This document shows positions 9,379 through 18,891 of a stretch of 64,000 nt of DNA, one piece after another. The stretch is from Nitratireductor aquibiodomus NL21 = JCM 21793 (GTDB lineage Bacteria; Pseudomonadota; Alphaproteobacteria; Rhizobiales; Rhizobiaceae), in the NCBI RefSeq assembly GCF_000615975.1, contig NZ_BAMP01000007.1:22464-86463 (forward strand), read 5' to 3'. The position numbers and the translations under genes were made by a program. The stretch's first letter is position 1; every line of letters begins with the position of its first letter. The notes under the pieces are model-generated. The model did no database searches. It worked only from the letters and a program-made list of their open reading frames with translations, and was not told the DNA's origin.

Positions 9379-10794
9379 ATGACCATCGATGCTGCTCTTC
9401 TCGCCCGTTTTGCCGAAATCGTTGGTGAACGCCACGCCCTGTCCGCTGCGGACGAAATAGCGCCCTATGAAGAAGAGCCGCGCGGGCTTTTTCGCGGAAA
9501 GACACCGATGGTGCTGCGGCCGGGCTCGGTGGATGAGGTGAGCGCAATTCTGAAGCTTGCCAGCGAAACCGGCACGGCAATCGTACCGCAGGGCGGCAAT
9601 ACGGGTCTTGTGGGCGGACAGATGCCGGACGGCGAGGGCAATGAGATCGTGCTTTCGCTTTCGCGCCTCAACAGGATTCGTGAAATCGATCTGCATTCCA
9701 ACACGGCAACGGTTGACGCTGGCGTGGTGTTGCAGGTGCTGCAGGATGCGGCGGCCGAAAAGGATCGCCTTTTTCCCCTTTCGCTCGGTTCGCAGGGCTC
9801 CTGCCAGGTCGGTGGCAACCTTTCCTCCAATGCAGGCGGCGTGGGCGCGCTGGCCTATGGCACGGCGCGCGACCTTTGCCTCGGTGTCGAGGTGGTGCTG
9901 CCCACGGGCGAGGTTTTTGACGATCTGCGCAAGCTCAAGAAGGACAACACCGGCTACGATTTGAAAAACCTGTTCGTTGGCGGCGAGGGCACGCTGGGCG
10001 TGATCACGGCGGCGGTGGTGAAGCTCTTTCCCATGCCCAAGGGGCGGGAACTGGCCTGGGCGGCTCTGCCGACACCTGCCGACGCGCTGCGCTTCTTCGA
10101 ACTGGCCAATGACCGCGCCGGCAATGGGCTGACGGCCTTCGAACTCATCGAGCGCACGCCGCTTGCCTTCACGCTGGCGCATGTGCCGGGTTCTGTCGAT
10201 CCGCTTGCCGAGGCGCATCCCTGGTATGTGATGATAGAGATTTCCTCCGGGCGTTCGGGCGACGATGCCAAGGAGCTGATGGAGGAAGTGCTGACGGTCG
10301 CCTTCGAGGAAGGGCTGGTGGTGGACGCCGCGATTGCCCAGAACGAGGGGCAGGCCAATGCCTTCCGCCATCTGCGCGAATCCATGTCGGAGGCGCAGAA
10401 GCCGGAGGGCGGCTCGATCAAGCACGACATTTCCGTGCCGGTGGCGGCGATCCCCGAATTCATCGAGCGTGCGGGCGAAGAGGCGCAGAAGGTCGCGCCG
10501 GGCTGCCGCGTGGTCTGCTTCGGCCATATGGGCGACGGCAATCTCCACTACAACATTTCGCAGCCGAAGGATGGAGACCGGGACACCTATCTCGCCCTCT
10601 ACCGGAAGATGAACGATGCCATCCACGCCATCGTGCGCGATCTGGGCGGGTCTTTTTCGGCCGAACACGGCATCGGGCGCATGAAACGCGACGAATTGAT
10701 CGCCACGCAGCCTGCCATCGCCACGGAGCTGATGCGCCGGGTGAAGGCAGCGTTTGACCCGGCGGGCATCATGAACCCGCGCAAGGTGATCTGA
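9379..10794 (+). CDS. FAD-binding oxidoreductase, GlcD / D-2-hydroxyacid dehydrogenase type
   Basis: A 471-residue flavoenzyme of the VAO/PCMH superfamily that oxidises a D-2-hydroxyacid (glycolate, D-lactate or D-2-hydroxyglutarate). The N-terminal half has the FAD-binding core PQGGNTGLVGGQMP and LGSQGSCQVGGNLSSNAGGV. The C-terminal half has the FAD-oxidase C domain with CFGHMGDGNLHYNI and EHGIGRMKRDEL, which carry the substrate and metal ligands in the family. The start at 9379 begins the conserved MTIDAALLARF; the frame is open far upstream only because it overlaps sua5 out of frame. Which acid is used cannot be resolved by eye; D-2-hydroxyglutarate dehydrogenase is a good alternative to glycolate oxidase. 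Confidence 0.92.
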   Translation: MTIDAALLARFAEIVGERHALSAADEIAPYEEEPRGLFRGKTPMVLRPGSVDEVSAILKLASETGTAIVPQGGNTGLVGGQMPDGEGNEIVLSLSRLNRIREIDLHSNTATVDAGVVLQVLQDAAAEKDRLFPLSLGSQGSCQVGGNLSSNAGGVGALAYGTARDLCLGVEVVLPTGEVFDDLRKLKKDNTGYDLKNLFVGGEGTLGVITAAVVKLFPMPKGRELAWAALPTPADALRFFELANDRAGNGLTAFELIERTPLAFTLAHVPGSVDPLAEAHPWYVMIEISSGRSGDDAKELMEEVLTVAFEEGLVVDAAIAQNEGQANAFRHLRESMSEAQKPEGGSIKHDISVPVAAIPEFIERAGEEAQKVAPGCRVVCFGHMGDGNLHYNISQPKDGDRDTYLALYRKMNDAIHAIVRDLGGSFSAEHGIGRMKRDELIATQPAIATELMRRVKAAFDPAGIMNPRKVI

Positions 10795-11066
10795 ATTCAA
10801 AATCGTTGGGCGGGTCGGCAATGCGTCTTGCGCTCCGGCACTGTCATGCCGGAGCCGCGGCCATTTACCTCCCGGTCATGCCTCTTGCCAGATCGTTACA
10901 CTTGGTGGGAAATCGCTAACCAACTGTAAGGTCAGCAAAATTTAACCGACTTTCTAAGCCTGACGGTAACGGGCTCGGCGCTAGGGTGCCTTCCATAACG
11001 AGGCCGAAAACGGCCCGGTGAGAGAACCGGAAAACCGGCTCTCAGGAGTGACAGGAAGGCAAGAAT

Positions 11067-11630
11067 ATGAACAGTGGGCTCAAGCCAGTCTGGGCGGGCC
11101 GCGCAATGCGGCTCGACCCCTTTCGCCTGCCACAGGCGGTGAGCTATGCATCGCACGACGATTTCGGCGAAGTGTCCTTTACCGTGGACAATCGCGGCGT
11201 GCGCATGAAGCGCGTTCTCAACAAAAGCGGCCTGCCGGTAACCTTCGCCCTGCCGACGCGCGCGTTTCGCGGCGTTGCGGCACGCGCCATCGAGGATGAC
11301 CTGGGCGACGTGACGGTGACGCTCGAACTGCTTCACACGGATGCGATGCTGTGTGTGCCGCTTCTGGTGGCGGGTGATCTGGACGATGTGGCTGCCGACT
11401 GGCGTGCATGGTCGGAGGCGCTGGGGCTGCCCATGCTGATGATCGAGGCCGACGGACTGGCCCGCCCGCTCGAAGAGAGCATTGGAGAGGTAAAGGCAAA
11501 CCCGCCGAAGCATCGGCGTCAGGGCCATGCCGTTCGGGCGCGCCGTCCACGTTTCCTCGCACGTCGCCGATGCGGCAGCCTGGGCGTGCGCATGGTTGTT
11601 GGCGGAGCGGAGATCATCGCCCGCGACTGA
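11067..11630 (+). CDS. DUF6101 family protein
   Basis: A 187-residue protein of a family that I recognise from rhizobia. It starts near MNSGLKPVWAGRAMRLDPF, has a beta-rich middle (FGEVSFTVDNRGVRMKR, VTVTLELLH) and ends with a basic block RRPRFLARRR followed by EIIARD. The function is unknown. AGGAAGGCAAG upstream of ATG 11067 is a usable ribosome-binding site. The 272 bases upstream contain an imperfect hairpin near 11020-11044 (arms GAGAACCGG and CCGGCTCTC around AAAA), which could be a leader structure. It is convergent with ubiA at a distance of nine bases. Confidence 0.75.
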   Translation: MNSGLKPVWAGRAMRLDPFRLPQAVSYASHDDFGEVSFTVDNRGVRMKRVLNKSGLPVTFALPTRAFRGVAARAIEDDLGDVTVTLELLHTDAMLCVPLLVAGDLDDVAADWRAWSEALGLPMLMIEADGLARPLEESIGEVKANPPKHRRQGHAVRARRPRFLARRRCGSLGVRMVVGGAEIIARD

Positions 11631-11639
11631 TCGCGCCGG

Positions 11640-12638
11640 TCAGAACTGTGGACTGATCACGGCCCACAGGCCACCGCCGATCAGACCGAGGAAGATCAGC
11701 CAGCCGACCACATTGTTGGAGCGGAAGAGCGCCAGACACTGATCCGGGTTGTCGATGTCGATGACCCGGATTTGCCGTGCCATATGGGCACCTGCGGCCA
11801 CAAGGCCCGCAAGTGCTGGCATCGGCACTTCGGCGAGCGCGAAGGCGACCGCAAAGAACAGAAGCGCGCCGCCATAAAGCGCGATCAGCCAGTGACGGGT
11901 TTTCTCGCCGAACAGGCGTGCGGTGGAGCGAACGCCGACTATGGCATCATCTTCCTTGTCCTGATGCGCGTAGATCGTGTCATAGCCGATCACCCACAGG
12001 ATCGAGCCGAAATAGAGAAGCACGGGCGCGAGCGACAGGCTCTCGAAATCGGCCGCCCAGCCCATCAGCGCACCCCAGGAAAAGGCAAGTCCCAGAAAGA
12101 GTTGCGGCCAGTCCGTGAATCTCTTCGCGAAGGGGTAGATCGCCACCACGATGAGCGAGGCGAAGCCAAGCGCGATGGCAGATGCATTGAACTGCACGAG
12201 CACCAGAAGCCCGAGCAGCGCCTGCGCCAGAAGGAAGGCCCACGCCTGACCGCGCGAAACCTGACCGGAGGGCAGGGGGCGTGAGCGCGTGCGCTCGACC
12301 GCATTGTCGATACGCTCATCCACCAGATCATTATAGGTGCAGCCGGCCCCGCGCATGGCAATTGCGCCGACGAGGAACAGCAGGATGTGCCAGAGCGAGG
12401 GAAGCACCTCGGCAAGCGGCGCGCCGGGCTGCGCATAGGCGGAGGCGGCAAGAGCAGTGGACCAGAGGCAGGGCCACAGAAGCAATTGCCAGCCGATGGG
12501 ACGATCCCAGCGGGCAAGCTGCGCATAGGGCCACATGCCGCGCGGCAGGATGCGATAGACCCAGTGGCCGGAAGGAGCATCGGCAACGCGGCCCTGACCT
12601 TGGCGTGACTGGATCTTTTCCATGGTAAGCATGTCCAT
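11640..12638 (-). CDS. ubiA: 4-hydroxybenzoate polyprenyltransferase
   Basis: UbiA attaches the polyprenyl tail to 4-hydroxybenzoate in ubiquinone synthesis, in the inner membrane. The 332-residue protein has the family's hydrophobic helices and both Asp-rich motifs: NDLVDERIDNAVERTRSRPL and the later YDTIYAHQDKEDDAIVGVRS. The start at 12638 (MDMLTMEKIQ) is a choice; ATG 12623 is possible and a longer frame from 12668 adds nothing conserved. Ubiquinone made here feeds the respiratory chain whose terminal oxidase is encoded at 40.6-45.8 kb. Divergent from purD. Confidence 0.95.
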   Translation of the reverse strand: MDMLTMEKIQSRQGQGRVADAPSGHWVYRILPRGMWPYAQLARWDRPIGWQLLLWPCLWSTALAASAYAQPGAPLAEVLPSLWHILLFLVGAIAMRGAGCTYNDLVDERIDNAVERTRSRPLPSGQVSRGQAWAFLLAQALLGLLVLVQFNASAIALGFASLIVVAIYPFAKRFTDWPQLFLGLAFSWGALMGWAADFESLSLAPVLLYFGSILWVIGYDTIYAHQDKEDDAIVGVRSTARLFGEKTRHWLIALYGGALLFFAVAFALAEVPMPALAGLVAAGAHMARQIRVIDIDNPDQCLALFRSNNVVGWLIFLGLIGGGLWAVISPQF

Positions 12639-12781
12639 TTTTGTGGTCTTCCATGCAGGGAGTGGCAAGCCCGCCTCTCTGCGTCAAGCGTTTCTGTCGG
12701 GGAACGGCGGACAAGCGCCTTGATTTTCGGCGCGAAGGGCCATAGCCCGAGGCAGTGATTGAACAAGCGGGGATGCGCACG

Positions 12782-14056
12782 ATGAATGTTCTCCTGATCG
12801 GGTCCGGTGGCCGCGAGCATGCGCTGGCCTGGAAACTGGCAGCGTCTCCCGTGTTGACGAAGCTTTATGCAGCGCCGGGCAATCCTGGCATGGAAGGGGA
12901 CGCCGAGTGCGTGGCGCTTGACGTTTCCGACCATGCGGCTGTTGTCGCCTACTGCCGGGAAAAGGCGATAGACCTTGTCGTGGTGGGGCCGGAAGCGCCG
13001 CTCGTTGCCGGCCTTGCCGATGCGCTGAACGATGCAGGTATCCGTGTCTTTGGCCCGAGTGCGGCTGCTGCCCGGCTTGAAGGGTCGAAGAGCTTCACCA
13101 AGGAATTGTGCGACCGCCAGGCGATCCCCACGGCAGCCTATGGGCGTTTCGAGAATGCGCTGGCAGCGCGCGACTATGTGCGCGAGCACGGTGCGCCCAT
13201 CGTCATCAAGGCGGACGGGCTTGCCGCCGGCAAGGGAGTGACCGTGGCCATGACGGAGGATGAGGCCATCGCCGCCATCGACGACTGCTTTGACGGCAGC
13301 TTCGGCGAGGCGGGTGCTTCTGTTGTCGTGGAGGAATTCCTGGAGGGCGAGGAGGCGAGCTTCTTCTGCCTGTGTGACGGCAGGACGGCGCTGCCCTTCG
13401 GCACCGCGCAGGACCACAAGCGCGTGGGCGATGGCGATACAGGGCCGAATACCGGCGGCATGGGCGCCTATTCGCCGGCTCCGGTGTTGGATGATGCAAC
13501 GCTCGCCCGCACCATGGCCGAGATCATCGAGCCGACGCTGAAGGGCATGGCGGAGATGGGCGCGCCGTTCACCGGCGTTCTCTATGCCGGGCTGATGCTG
13601 ACGAAGGATGGCCCCAAGCTCATCGAGTACAATGTCCGCTTCGGCGACCCGGAATGCCAGGTGCTGATGATGCGGCTCAAGGAAGATCTTCTGCTTCTCA
13701 TCAATGCGGCGGTGGACGGGCAACTGGGGCATGTCTCCGCGCGCTGGCGCGACGAGGCGGCGCTGACCGTGGTGCTGGCCGCAAAAGGCTATCCGGCAAG
13801 CCCCGAAAAAGGCACCGTGATCGGCGGCGTGGACGCGGCGGGTGCTGATGAAGGTGTCGAGATATTTCACGCCGGCACCGCGATGAAGGATGGCGCGCTG
13901 GTGGCCAATGGCGGGCGGGTGCTGAATGTCACCGCACTGGGCGGCTCGGTGAAAGAGGCGCAGGAGAAGGCCTATCGCGCGGTCGATCTGATCGACTGGC
14001 CGGAGGGTTTTTGCCGGCGCGACATTGGCTGGCGCGCGGTGGAACGCGAAGGCTGA
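12782..14056 (+). CDS. purD: phosphoribosylamine-glycine ligase
   Basis: PurD (GAR synthetase) joins glycine to 5-phosphoribosylamine with ATP, the second step of purine synthesis. The 424-residue protein has the N-terminal [19 protein letters not shown], the ATP-grasp core [18 protein letters not shown], the [14 protein letters not shown] strand, [18 protein letters not shown] and [14 protein letters not shown]. It is full length and uninterrupted. The start at 12782 gives the canonical MNVLLIG; ATG 12773 is nine bases upstream in the same frame. It converges on the ABC permease gene, with ten bases between the stops. Confidence 0.97.
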   Translation: MNVLLIGSGGREHALAWKLAASPVLTKLYAAPGNPGMEGDAECVALDVSDHAAVVAYCREKAIDLVVVGPEAPLVAGLADALNDAGIRVFGPSAAAARLEGSKSFTKELCDRQAIPTAAYGRFENALAARDYVREHGAPIVIKADGLAAGKGVTVAMTEDEAIAAIDDCFDGSFGEAGASVVVEEFLEGEEASFFCLCDGRTALPFGTAQDHKRVGDGDTGPNTGGMGAYSPAPVLDDATLARTMAEIIEPTLKGMAEMGAPFTGVLYAGLMLTKDGPKLIEYNVRFGDPECQVLMMRLKEDLLLLINAAVDGQLGHVSARWRDEAALTVVLAAKGYPASPEKGTVIGGVDAAGADEGVEIFHAGTAMKDGALVANGGRVLNVTALGGSVKEAQEKAYRAVDLIDWPEGFCRRDIGWRAVEREG

Positions 14057-14066
14057 GGCGAACGCC

Positions 14067-15042
14067 TCAGCCTCTGTTTTGCGAACGGCCGAAGTGCTCT
14101 TCGATCCGCGACTGCATGAATTCGAGGCAGATGGACAGCATCCAGTAGATGAAAGCTGCAGTAATCAGCATTTCGATATGACGGAATTCGGTCTGCCCGA
14201 GGGTGCGAGCGAGATACATGATCTCCCAGACACCGACCACCGAAACCAGCGATGAATCCTTCAGCATCGAGATGAACTGGTTGCCCGTCGGGGGAATGAT
14301 GACACGCATCGCCTGCGGGAGGATGACGAGAAACATCGTCTGATTGGGGCCGAGGCCCAATGCGGCCGCGCCTTCCCACTGTCCCTTGGAAATGCTCTGG
14401 ATGCCGGCGCGGAAGATCTCAGTCATATAGGCGCCATAGCACAGCGAAAGCGCATGATGCCTGCCGGAACGGCATCGATGACAAAACCGAGCTGCGGCAG
14501 GCCGAGATAGATGATGTAGATCTGCATGAGCAGCGGCAGACCGCGAAACAGCGACGTGTAGAACGAGGCAAAGCCGAAGATGAGCCCGTTCTTCGATAGT
14601 TTTGCGATCGCGCCGAACAGGGCGATCGTGGTGGCGATCACGATGGAAAGCACCGAGATGTAAAGTGTTGTGACGACACCCTGTGTGACCAGAAAGCCAA
14701 TCTTCTTGGCGATGAATTCAAAGCTCAGGTCAAAGGAGTAGAAGAAGGCGAGAAGCAGGGCGAAGAGCGTGACCCAGCTGACGATGATCTGCTGACGCCT
14801 GGGCAGAAGCGAGGCCGCGCGCCAGAAGGCGGTGATGATGAGGCGAGAACCAGTGCTCCGGACATGCTGTTCAGGAAGGAAGCGGAAGCGCCAGGTTCGC
14901 CAGCACCGTTCAATGCGCTCATCACGCCTTCGCCAGCGCCCAGGAAGTACAACACCATGGACATGGCAACCATGAGCAGGGCCTGGCCGCTCCAGTACAT
15001 CGCGCGCGGGTAATCCAGCACCAGCCGGCCGATCAGCTCCAT
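14067..15042 (-). CDS. polar amino acid ABC transporter permease, two frameshifts as sequenced
   Basis: Three frame fragments on the minus strand form one permease of about 325 residues, beginning MELIGRLVLDYPRAMYWSG at 15042. Breaks lie near 14843 (GCCTC should be GCCCTC) and near 14455 (ATGCGC should be ATGGCGC). The repaired protein has an extra N-terminal membrane region, then a HisM/GlnP-type core: GVVTTLYISVLSIVIA, FRGLPLLMQIYIIY, and the ATPase-contact loop ALSLCYGAYMTEIFRAGIQ with QWEGAAALGLGPNQTM. It is the last gene of the module that also carries the binding protein at 16389. No ABC ATPase gene is present in the module. Confidence 0.88.
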
Positions 15043-15046
15043 TTCC

Positions 15047-16339
15047 TCATCCTCCCTGTTGAGACCGCCATTCCTGCCATTTGTCCTGCATCTGCAGCTT
15101 CCAGAACGTTGCCTGTGCGACGGCGAGGCCGGCCGCCCCGCCGGCCCATGAAAGGCCGAATGGTTCGAAAAGGCGCAGTTGTTCCGGTTCGCCCAGGATG
15201 GCTTCCGCGACCACTTTTCCTCCGATGGCGGTCGTGTTCATGCCATGGCCGCCAAACGCGGTGCAGTACCAGACATTGGCGCCGAGGCTTCCGATCTGTG
15301 GCATGCGGTGGCGTGCATAAGACATCATCCCGGACCAGGCGAGTTCCACCTTCAGGTCGGTCAGTTGCGGAAAGGTCGAGGTCATCTCGGCACGCAGCTC
15401 GCGCGTCAGGGCTTTGGTGTCCGCTGCCCGCGTGGTGATGCGACCGCCCCACAGGATGCGCTGCCCGTCATCGACTAGCCGATAATAATCGCCCGCCCGC
15501 CGGTTGTCGCCGACCGCATGGCGGGTGCGGATCGCCTGCTCGATGAGCTCCGGGTTGCGTTCGCTGAGCATCACATAGGTGGCGATTGGCAGATAGGCGC
15601 GCTGCATCCGGCTGGACAGTGAACCGGTATAGCCGCCGGTGGCGATGACGAGATCGCGCGCACGGACTTCGCCATGATCCGTTTTTATCAGCGTCGACGC
15701 GCCTTTGCGCTCGTAGCTGACAGCGCGAGACTGTTCGAATATCTCTCCACCAGCCTTCTCCACCGCGCCTGCCAGCCCGTGCACATAGTTGAGCGGATGG
15801 AAATGGAAGGCCTGATCGTCGCGCAGAGCCTGGAAGTAGCGCTGACTGCGCAGCACTTCACGCACCTGCGAGGTGTCCATGAAGGCGAGGGGATAGTCGA
15901 AGCGCTCGCTCATGATGTCGGCATCGCGGCGCAGGCTTTCGCCCGTGTCATAACGAACCACGCTCATGATGCCGTGCTGTGGGTCGGCGTGACTTATGCC
16001 GAGAAGAGCGATGTGCCGGCGCACGAGTTGCATGCCTTCGATGGAAAGACGGTGTAGGTCATCGGCATGCGCCTGACCAACCATACCGGCAATGGCGGAA
16101 CGACCGTGGGCGTAGCCGGGACTCACGAAGCCACCATTGCGCCCGGAAGCACCCCAGCCCAATCGGTTTTCTTCGAGGAGAATGACGCTTTTTCCGGCTT
16201 CTGCCAGATGAAATGCGGTGCTGAGACCCGCCAGCCCACCGCCGATGATGCAGCAATCGGCTTCGTGCAATCCTTCAAGGCGTGGTTTTTCGCCCGATGC
16301 GGTGAGCGTGCGGGCGTAGAATGTGTCGATATAATCCAT
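15047..16339 (-). CDS. FAD-dependent amine/amino acid oxidase (DAO family, PuuB-like)
   Basis: A 430-residue flavoprotein of the D-amino-acid-oxidase/glycine-oxidase family. The dinucleotide-binding motif CCIIGGGLAGLSTAFHLAEA follows a short N-terminal arm. ENRLGWGASGRNGGFVSPGY is typical of gamma-glutamylputrescine oxidase-like enzymes, and the C-terminal FGGHGMNTTAIGGKVVAEAI closes the FAD site. Such enzymes deaminate or demethylate secondary or primary amines with FAD. The start at 16339 (MDYIDTFYART) matches the family. It lies between the binding-protein and permease genes of the same transport operon, so it probably acts on the imported compound. The substrate is not identifiable. Confidence 0.88.
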   Translation of the reverse strand: MDYIDTFYARTLTASGEKPRLEGLHEADCCIIGGGLAGLSTAFHLAEAGKSVILLEENRLGWGASGRNGGFVSPGYAHGRSAIAGMVGQAHADDLHRLSIEGMQLVRRHIALLGISHADPQHGIMSVVRYDTGESLRRDADIMSERFDYPLAFMDTSQVREVLRSQRYFQALRDDQAFHFHPLNYVHGLAGAVEKAGGEIFEQSRAVSYERKGASTLIKTDHGEVRARDLVIATGGYTGSLSSRMQRAYLPIATYVMLSERNPELIEQAIRTRHAVGDNRRAGDYYRLVDDGQRILWGGRITTRAADTKALTRELRAEMTSTFPQLTDLKVELAWSGMMSYARHRMPQIGSLGANVWYCTAFGGHGMNTTAIGGKVVAEAILGEPEQLRLFEPFGLSWAGGAAGLAVAQATFWKLQMQDKWQEWRSQQGG

Positions 16340-16388
16340 GCGAACCCATCGATTGCCCCGCGGCAAGCCGCGGGGCTGGCAATGATGA

Positions 16389-17225
16389 CTACTTGTCGCT
16401 GAAGTCTTTACCGTACCATTTTTCGGTCAAGGCACTCAGCGTGCCATCGGATTTCATCTCTTCGAGCACGCCAGACACTTTGGCGACCCATTCATCATCC
16501 CCCTTGTCGGCAATCACGACCAGAGGTTCGCGGAACGCATATTCGTTTTCGATAATGCGGACCTTGTAGCCGTTCTTAATGGCGTTTTCCGCGGTCTGGA
16601 CCGGTGCGATCACCGCATCAAGGCGCACGCCCGCGCCGAGGCGCAGATCATCGAAAGGCAGCATGGAGGAAGCGTAGGTGCGGATTTCACCGGGCTCCAC
16701 CTTGTATTCGATTGGAGGCATGCCCGGGGCATCGATCTCAAGACGACGGTTGATAAAGTCTTCCGATGTGGTTGCCGTTTCGACCCCGATCTTGCGGCCA
16801 TTCAGCTGTTCGACGGTCTGAATGTCGGAGTCGGCATGCACCACATAAACATAAGGGCTGTAGTAGTAGATGCTGACGAAGTCGATCACCTTGGAGCGCG
16901 CCTTCGTCGGGGTCACCGATGCAACACCAATGTCATAGCGGCCTTTCCAGTGGCCGCCCGTCATGATTGCCCAGTCGGGCGTCTCGTAGGAAATTTCCAC
17001 CCCAAGGCGCTTGGCGATCTCGCCGGACACATCGATGTCGAAGCCTGTGAGATTGCCGGAATCGTCAAGAAAGCTCTGCGGAGGCCAGCTCGCATTGGTG
17101 GCGACCACCATGCTTTTCTTTTCCATGACCCGATCGAGTGTTTCGCCGGCCATTGCGGTGCCTGTCAGGCCGAACAGCGCGATTGCCGTCCAGGTGCCAA
17201 TGTTCAGTTTCTGTAAGGTCTTCAT
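16389..17225 (-). CDS. ABC transporter periplasmic amino acid-binding protein
   Basis: A 278-residue type-3 extracellular solute-binding protein. The N-terminus has a signal peptide (hydrophobic core TAIALFGLTGTAMAG). The mature part shows the family pattern: ATNASWPPQSFLDDSGNLTG, FDIDVSGEIAKRLGV, DIGVASVTPTKARSKVIDF and RKIGVETATTSEDF. It captures a polar amino acid or amine in the periplasm for the permease encoded downstream. ATG 17225 has a strong GGAGG upstream. The order on the minus strand is PLP enzyme, this protein, FAD oxidase, permease. Confidence 0.92.
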   Translation of the reverse strand: MKTLQKLNIGTWTAIALFGLTGTAMAGETLDRVMEKKSMVVATNASWPPQSFLDDSGNLTGFDIDVSGEIAKRLGVEISYETPDWAIMTGGHWKGRYDIGVASVTPTKARSKVIDFVSIYYYSPYVYVVHADSDIQTVEQLNGRKIGVETATTSEDFINRRLEIDAPGMPPIEYKVEPGEIRTYASSMLPFDDLRLGAGVRLDAVIAPVQTAENAIKNGYKVRIIENEYAFREPLVVIADKGDDEWVAKVSGVLEEMKSDGTLSALTEKWYGKDFSDK

Positions 17226-17247
17226 CACTTCCCCTCCCGGTTGTTGT

Positions 17248-18258
17248 TTATTCCTGTGGGCCCTCGCTGATCACGAGCAGAACCCGGCTCGCTGAATTCA
17301 GCCCAAGATCCTCGCGGATCACAGGGCTGGCGAGCGCCCGCGTCAGCCCGGCCAGTCCGGCGCCGCCTGACGGTGTGGTGGCAATCTCGCTTGTCTGTGC
17401 CAGCAGATCCGGCGCAGCCATCAATTGTTCTTCTGAAACGGTGAGTGTTTGGGCTTTGCTTGCCTGAAGTATCTTGAGAGCGGGCGCACTTGCGCGGCCA
17501 CAGGAAAGCATGGATGCACAGGTGCGCAACTCGCCCGGAATTGTTTCGGGATACCCAAGCTCCATCGCAACCTGAACGCAGGCCGCATTCGCCGGTTCGA
17601 CGACCACAACGGCGCCGGGCGCCTCCATGAAGGAATACAGACCACGTGCCATCGCGGCAGCCAGCCCACCGACGCCTGCCTGAATGAACAGATGCGTCGG
17701 TTTCTGCAAATCCTGTTGGGCATATTGCTCGCGGGCTTCGCCTGCGATCACGCCGTAGCCGGCCATGACATGGCCTGTCATCACATCGTTTTCGTTGTCG
17801 CTCGTATCGGCGACGAGAACCGCTCCTTCGGATTGCGCTGCGTGCGCGGCCGCATTGACGGCGTCATCGAAGGTTCCAGGCACGATGACGACCTGCGCAC
17901 CGGTTTGCTCAATTCGGTCCACACGGGCCCGGGCGACTTCCGGATGCAGAAAGACCTTTGCCGGTATGCCGGTGTGACGGGCTGCAGAAGCCACGGCCAG
18001 CCCATGATTGCCATCGCTGGCGCAGACCAGAAGCCGCACTGTTTCACCGCCGGTCGCAATCGCCTCAAGACCGGCAAAAGTGCCGCCCAGCGACTTGAAA
18101 CTGCCAAGAGGACGCCTGCTTTCATCCTTCAGGTGGATTTCCGCAACACCGAGATGCGCGGCCAGTTTCGGTGCCGAAGACAGGGGCGACGCCTGATAGG
18201 CGCTGTCCAGACGCTTAAGGCGAGCCATGATGAGATAATGATCCGGCGCGATGTTCAT
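17248..18258 (-). CDS. PLP-dependent lyase, diaminopropionate ammonia-lyase/threonine dehydratase-like
   Basis: A 336-residue fold-type II PLP enzyme. LGSFKSLGG carries the probable Schiff-base lysine. DGNHGLAVASAARHTGIPAKVF is the asparagine/phosphate-contact loop of the diaminopropionate ammonia-lyase branch. FIQAGVGGLAAAMA is the glycine-rich phosphate cup. Members eliminate ammonia from 2,3-diaminopropionate, threonine/serine or related amino acids, giving a 2-oxo acid. ATG 18258 has GGAGGA four bases upstream. It is the first gene of the minus-strand module and is divergent from the AsnC regulator, which suggests that the regulator senses this pathway's substrate. Exact substrate unknown. 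Confidence 0.85.
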   Translation of the reverse strand: MNIAPDHYLIMARLKRLDSAYQASPLSSAPKLAAHLGVAEIHLKDESRRPLGSFKSLGGTFAGLEAIATGGETVRLLVCASDGNHGLAVASAARHTGIPAKVFLHPEVARARVDRIEQTGAQVVIVPGTFDDAVNAAAHAAQSEGAVLVADTSDNENDVMTGHVMAGYGVIAGEAREQYAQQDLQKPTHLFIQAGVGGLAAAMARGLYSFMEAPGAVVVVEPANAACVQVAMELGYPETIPGELRTCASMLSCGRASAPALKILQASKAQTLTVSEEQLMAAPDLLAQTSEIATTPSGGAGLAGLTRALASPVIREDLGLNSASRVLLVISEGPQE

Positions 18259-18280
18259 GAAGTCCTCCAACTCCCATGAG

Positions 18281-18324
18281 CTTACAGGCGTGATGCTATG
18301 CAATTCGCCTTATTTCGCTGTAAG
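18281..18324. promoter_or_regulatory. dyad in the shared control region of the PLP lyase and asnC genes
   Basis: Between the divergent genes an inverted pair CTTACAG (18281-18287) and CTGTAAG (18318-18324) encloses a second pair AGGCG (18286-18290) and CGCCT (18306-18310). Spaced dyads of this kind suit an Lrp/AsnC-type octamer, which wraps DNA. The assignment to the adjacent regulator is inference. Confidence 0.45.
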
Positions 18325-18355
18325 GTGGTGCTTTCAGGCGCAGTTGAGGCAAAGA

Positions 18356-18819
18356 ATGACTGAATCCGTCACCATCGATCACTTCGATCAAAAGCTTCTG
18401 GCCCTCGTCCAAAAGAACAATCTGCAACCCGCGCGCGAGCTCGCCGAGCTGTCGGTCTCTCCGAAAGCGCTGTTCTTCGGCGCCTGCGGCGTATGCGCAG
18501 CGAAGGGGTGATCGTGGCCGATGTCGCAGTGGTAAACCCCGCGATCGCGGGGGAAGCGGTCACCATTCACACGCTTGTCTCGCTCGAACGCGAGCGGTCT
18601 TTCGATCTTGATGCTTTCGTCCGCAAGATCAGGCAGCGGCCGGAGGTGAAGAAAATCTGGTATGTGACCGGAGAGGTGGATTTCGTGCTGCTTCTGCGTC
18701 TTCCGGGAATGGACCAGTATGCGGACTTCGTGCAGGAGGTCTTTCACGCAGATGAGAATGTGAAGTCGTTCAAGACCATTGTCGCCATCCGCGAGATCGA
18801 GACCGGCGGAGGCGTTTAG
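18356..18819 (+). CDS. AsnC/Lrp family transcriptional regulator, frameshifted as sequenced
   Basis: The first 32 codons (TIDHFDQKLLALVQKNNLQP) are followed by a one-base break near 18450. GAGCTGTCGG should read GAGCTGGTCGG, giving ELVGLSESAVLRRLRRMRSEG, the recognition helix of an Lrp-type winged helix-turn-helix. The remaining frame encodes the C-terminal RAM (effector/oligomer) domain with KIWYVTGEVDFVLLLRL. The restored protein is about 154 residues, normal for the family. GAGG seven bases before ATG 18356 is the ribosome-binding site. It is divergent from the PLP-lyase/transport module and is its likely local regulator. Confidence 0.88.
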
Positions 18820-18891
18820 ACACGGGTCCGGGCAAATTTCAGAATGCTGTCATTCGCATCGGGTAGACACATGTTGGAAACCGGAAGCGAC

